A stretch of DNA of 5,333 bases from Blastocatellia bacterium (GTDB lineage Bacteria; Acidobacteriota; Blastocatellia; UBA7656). The notes under the pieces are model-generated. The model was given only the letters and a program-made list of their open reading frames with translations. It had not been told where the DNA came from and ran no database searches. The translations under genes were made by a program, and so were the position numbers. Shown here in pieces: positions 5,037-5,333 of this stretch (the stretch's first letter is position 1; every line of letters starts with the position of its first letter). The DNA is taken from the NCBI GenBank assembly GCA_022615215.1, contig JAKEHD010000478.1, forward strand, positions 1 through 5,333, read 5' to 3'.

Positions 5037-5333
5037 ATGAAAAAAGGACTGCGTGTGCTCGGACATCCCGTGCATGCGATGATTAGCGACTTCCCCCTTG
5101 CGTTGCTTGGCACCTCGCTCCTCTGGGATGCGGCAGGCATCTGGCGCGGCGAAGCACTGTGGTGGGCGATCTCTTTCTGGAACATCGCTCTCGGTCTCGT
5201 TACCGCCATCATCGCTGCCATTGCCGGAGCGATCGATTACGCCGCAATCGAGCAGGACAGCCCGGCGCTCGGCGCGGGGGCGCGTCACATGATGATTATG
5301 CTGACGGCTGTGGCCGCTTACTCGACCAGCCTC
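5037..5333 (+). CDS. DUF2231-family membrane protein, N-terminal part (runs off the window)
   Basis: An open frame from ATG 5037 gives 99 residues with no stop before the window edge. The start VLGHPVHAMISDFPLALL (7-24, after MKKGLR) carries the HPxH motif (His10, His13) that opens DUF2231 proteins (PF09990), usually read as GHPxHPMLxxFPxxLL. WNIALGLVTAIIAAIAGAIDY (48-68, split as WNIALGLVTA and IIAAIAGAIDY) matches the second conserved block, ending in the typical Asp67-Tyr. Helices run about 15-34, 43-66 and from 84 on, with His84 at the start of the third. Family function is unknown. There is no good ribosome binding site in the 10-base gap behind the preceding gene, so translation is probably coupled to it. 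Here HPVHAM has Ala where Pro is common. Confidence 0.85.
   Translation, partial: MKKGLRVLGHPVHAMISDFPLALLGTSLLWDAAGIWRGEALWWAISFWNIALGLVTAIIAAIAGAIDYAAIEQDSPALGAGARHMMIMLTAVAAYSTSL

Noticed and set aside
4660..5288. Minus-strand ORFs opposite the membrane protein genes
   Set aside because: They are Thr/Ala/Arg-rich shadows. The plus strand has a near-perfect ribosome site, four hydrophobic helices and a DUF2231 start.
1..5333. CRISPR array, tRNA or rRNA gene
   Set aside because: There are no regularly spaced repeats with unique spacers, and I recognise no tRNA cloverleaf or rRNA segment.

Overview
The window reads as a mid-to-high GC bacterial chromosome fragment. A secreted S9 peptidase with PD40 repeats, a CG-rich palindromic repeat of the kind I associate with Acidobacteriota and Verrucomicrobiota, a HigBA-like toxin-antitoxin pair and a decayed IS5-family transposase suggest a free-living soil or sediment bacterium, perhaps Acidobacteriota. 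That assignment is inference; no rRNA or marker gene is present.

Layout: 1-417 holds no convincing gene. It carries a REP-like hairpin, a second small hairpin, short tandem repeats, and the ribosome binding site of the next gene. 418-2448 (+) encodes an exported prolyl-oligopeptidase-family serine peptidase with seven PD40 beta-propeller repeats and a complete Ser521/Asp601/His633 triad. 2449-2645 is AT-rich and ends in a compact promoter with nested palindromes. 2646-2981 and 2999-3316 (+) are a RelE/HigB-type toxin and an XRE antitoxin. The -10 box lies six bases before the toxin GTG, so the toxin mRNA is probably leaderless. 3317-3448 is a convergent spacer. 3449-4045 (-) is a winged-helix regulator with a cysteine cluster. 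Its upstream region has a perfect inverted repeat and a third copy of the same CTAwTAG core. 4185-4635 (+) is a transposase relic: intact orfA plus a frameshifted orfB stub. 4676-5026 (+) is a four-helix membrane protein built from two copies of a two-helix unit. 5037 to the end (+) is the start of a DUF2231-family membrane protein.

How the parts relate: the toxin-antitoxin pair is a self-contained, probably autoregulated module. The regulator is transcribed away from the two-gene membrane operon, and the IS relic lies between them. The regulator may once have controlled that operon as a divergent neighbour. The most interesting signals are the symmetrical four-half-site operator over the toxin promoter, the internally duplicated membrane protein with paired helix histidines beside a DUF2231 gene, and the triple-site control region of the regulator. 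I see no CRISPR array, no RNA gene and no clear new defence system.
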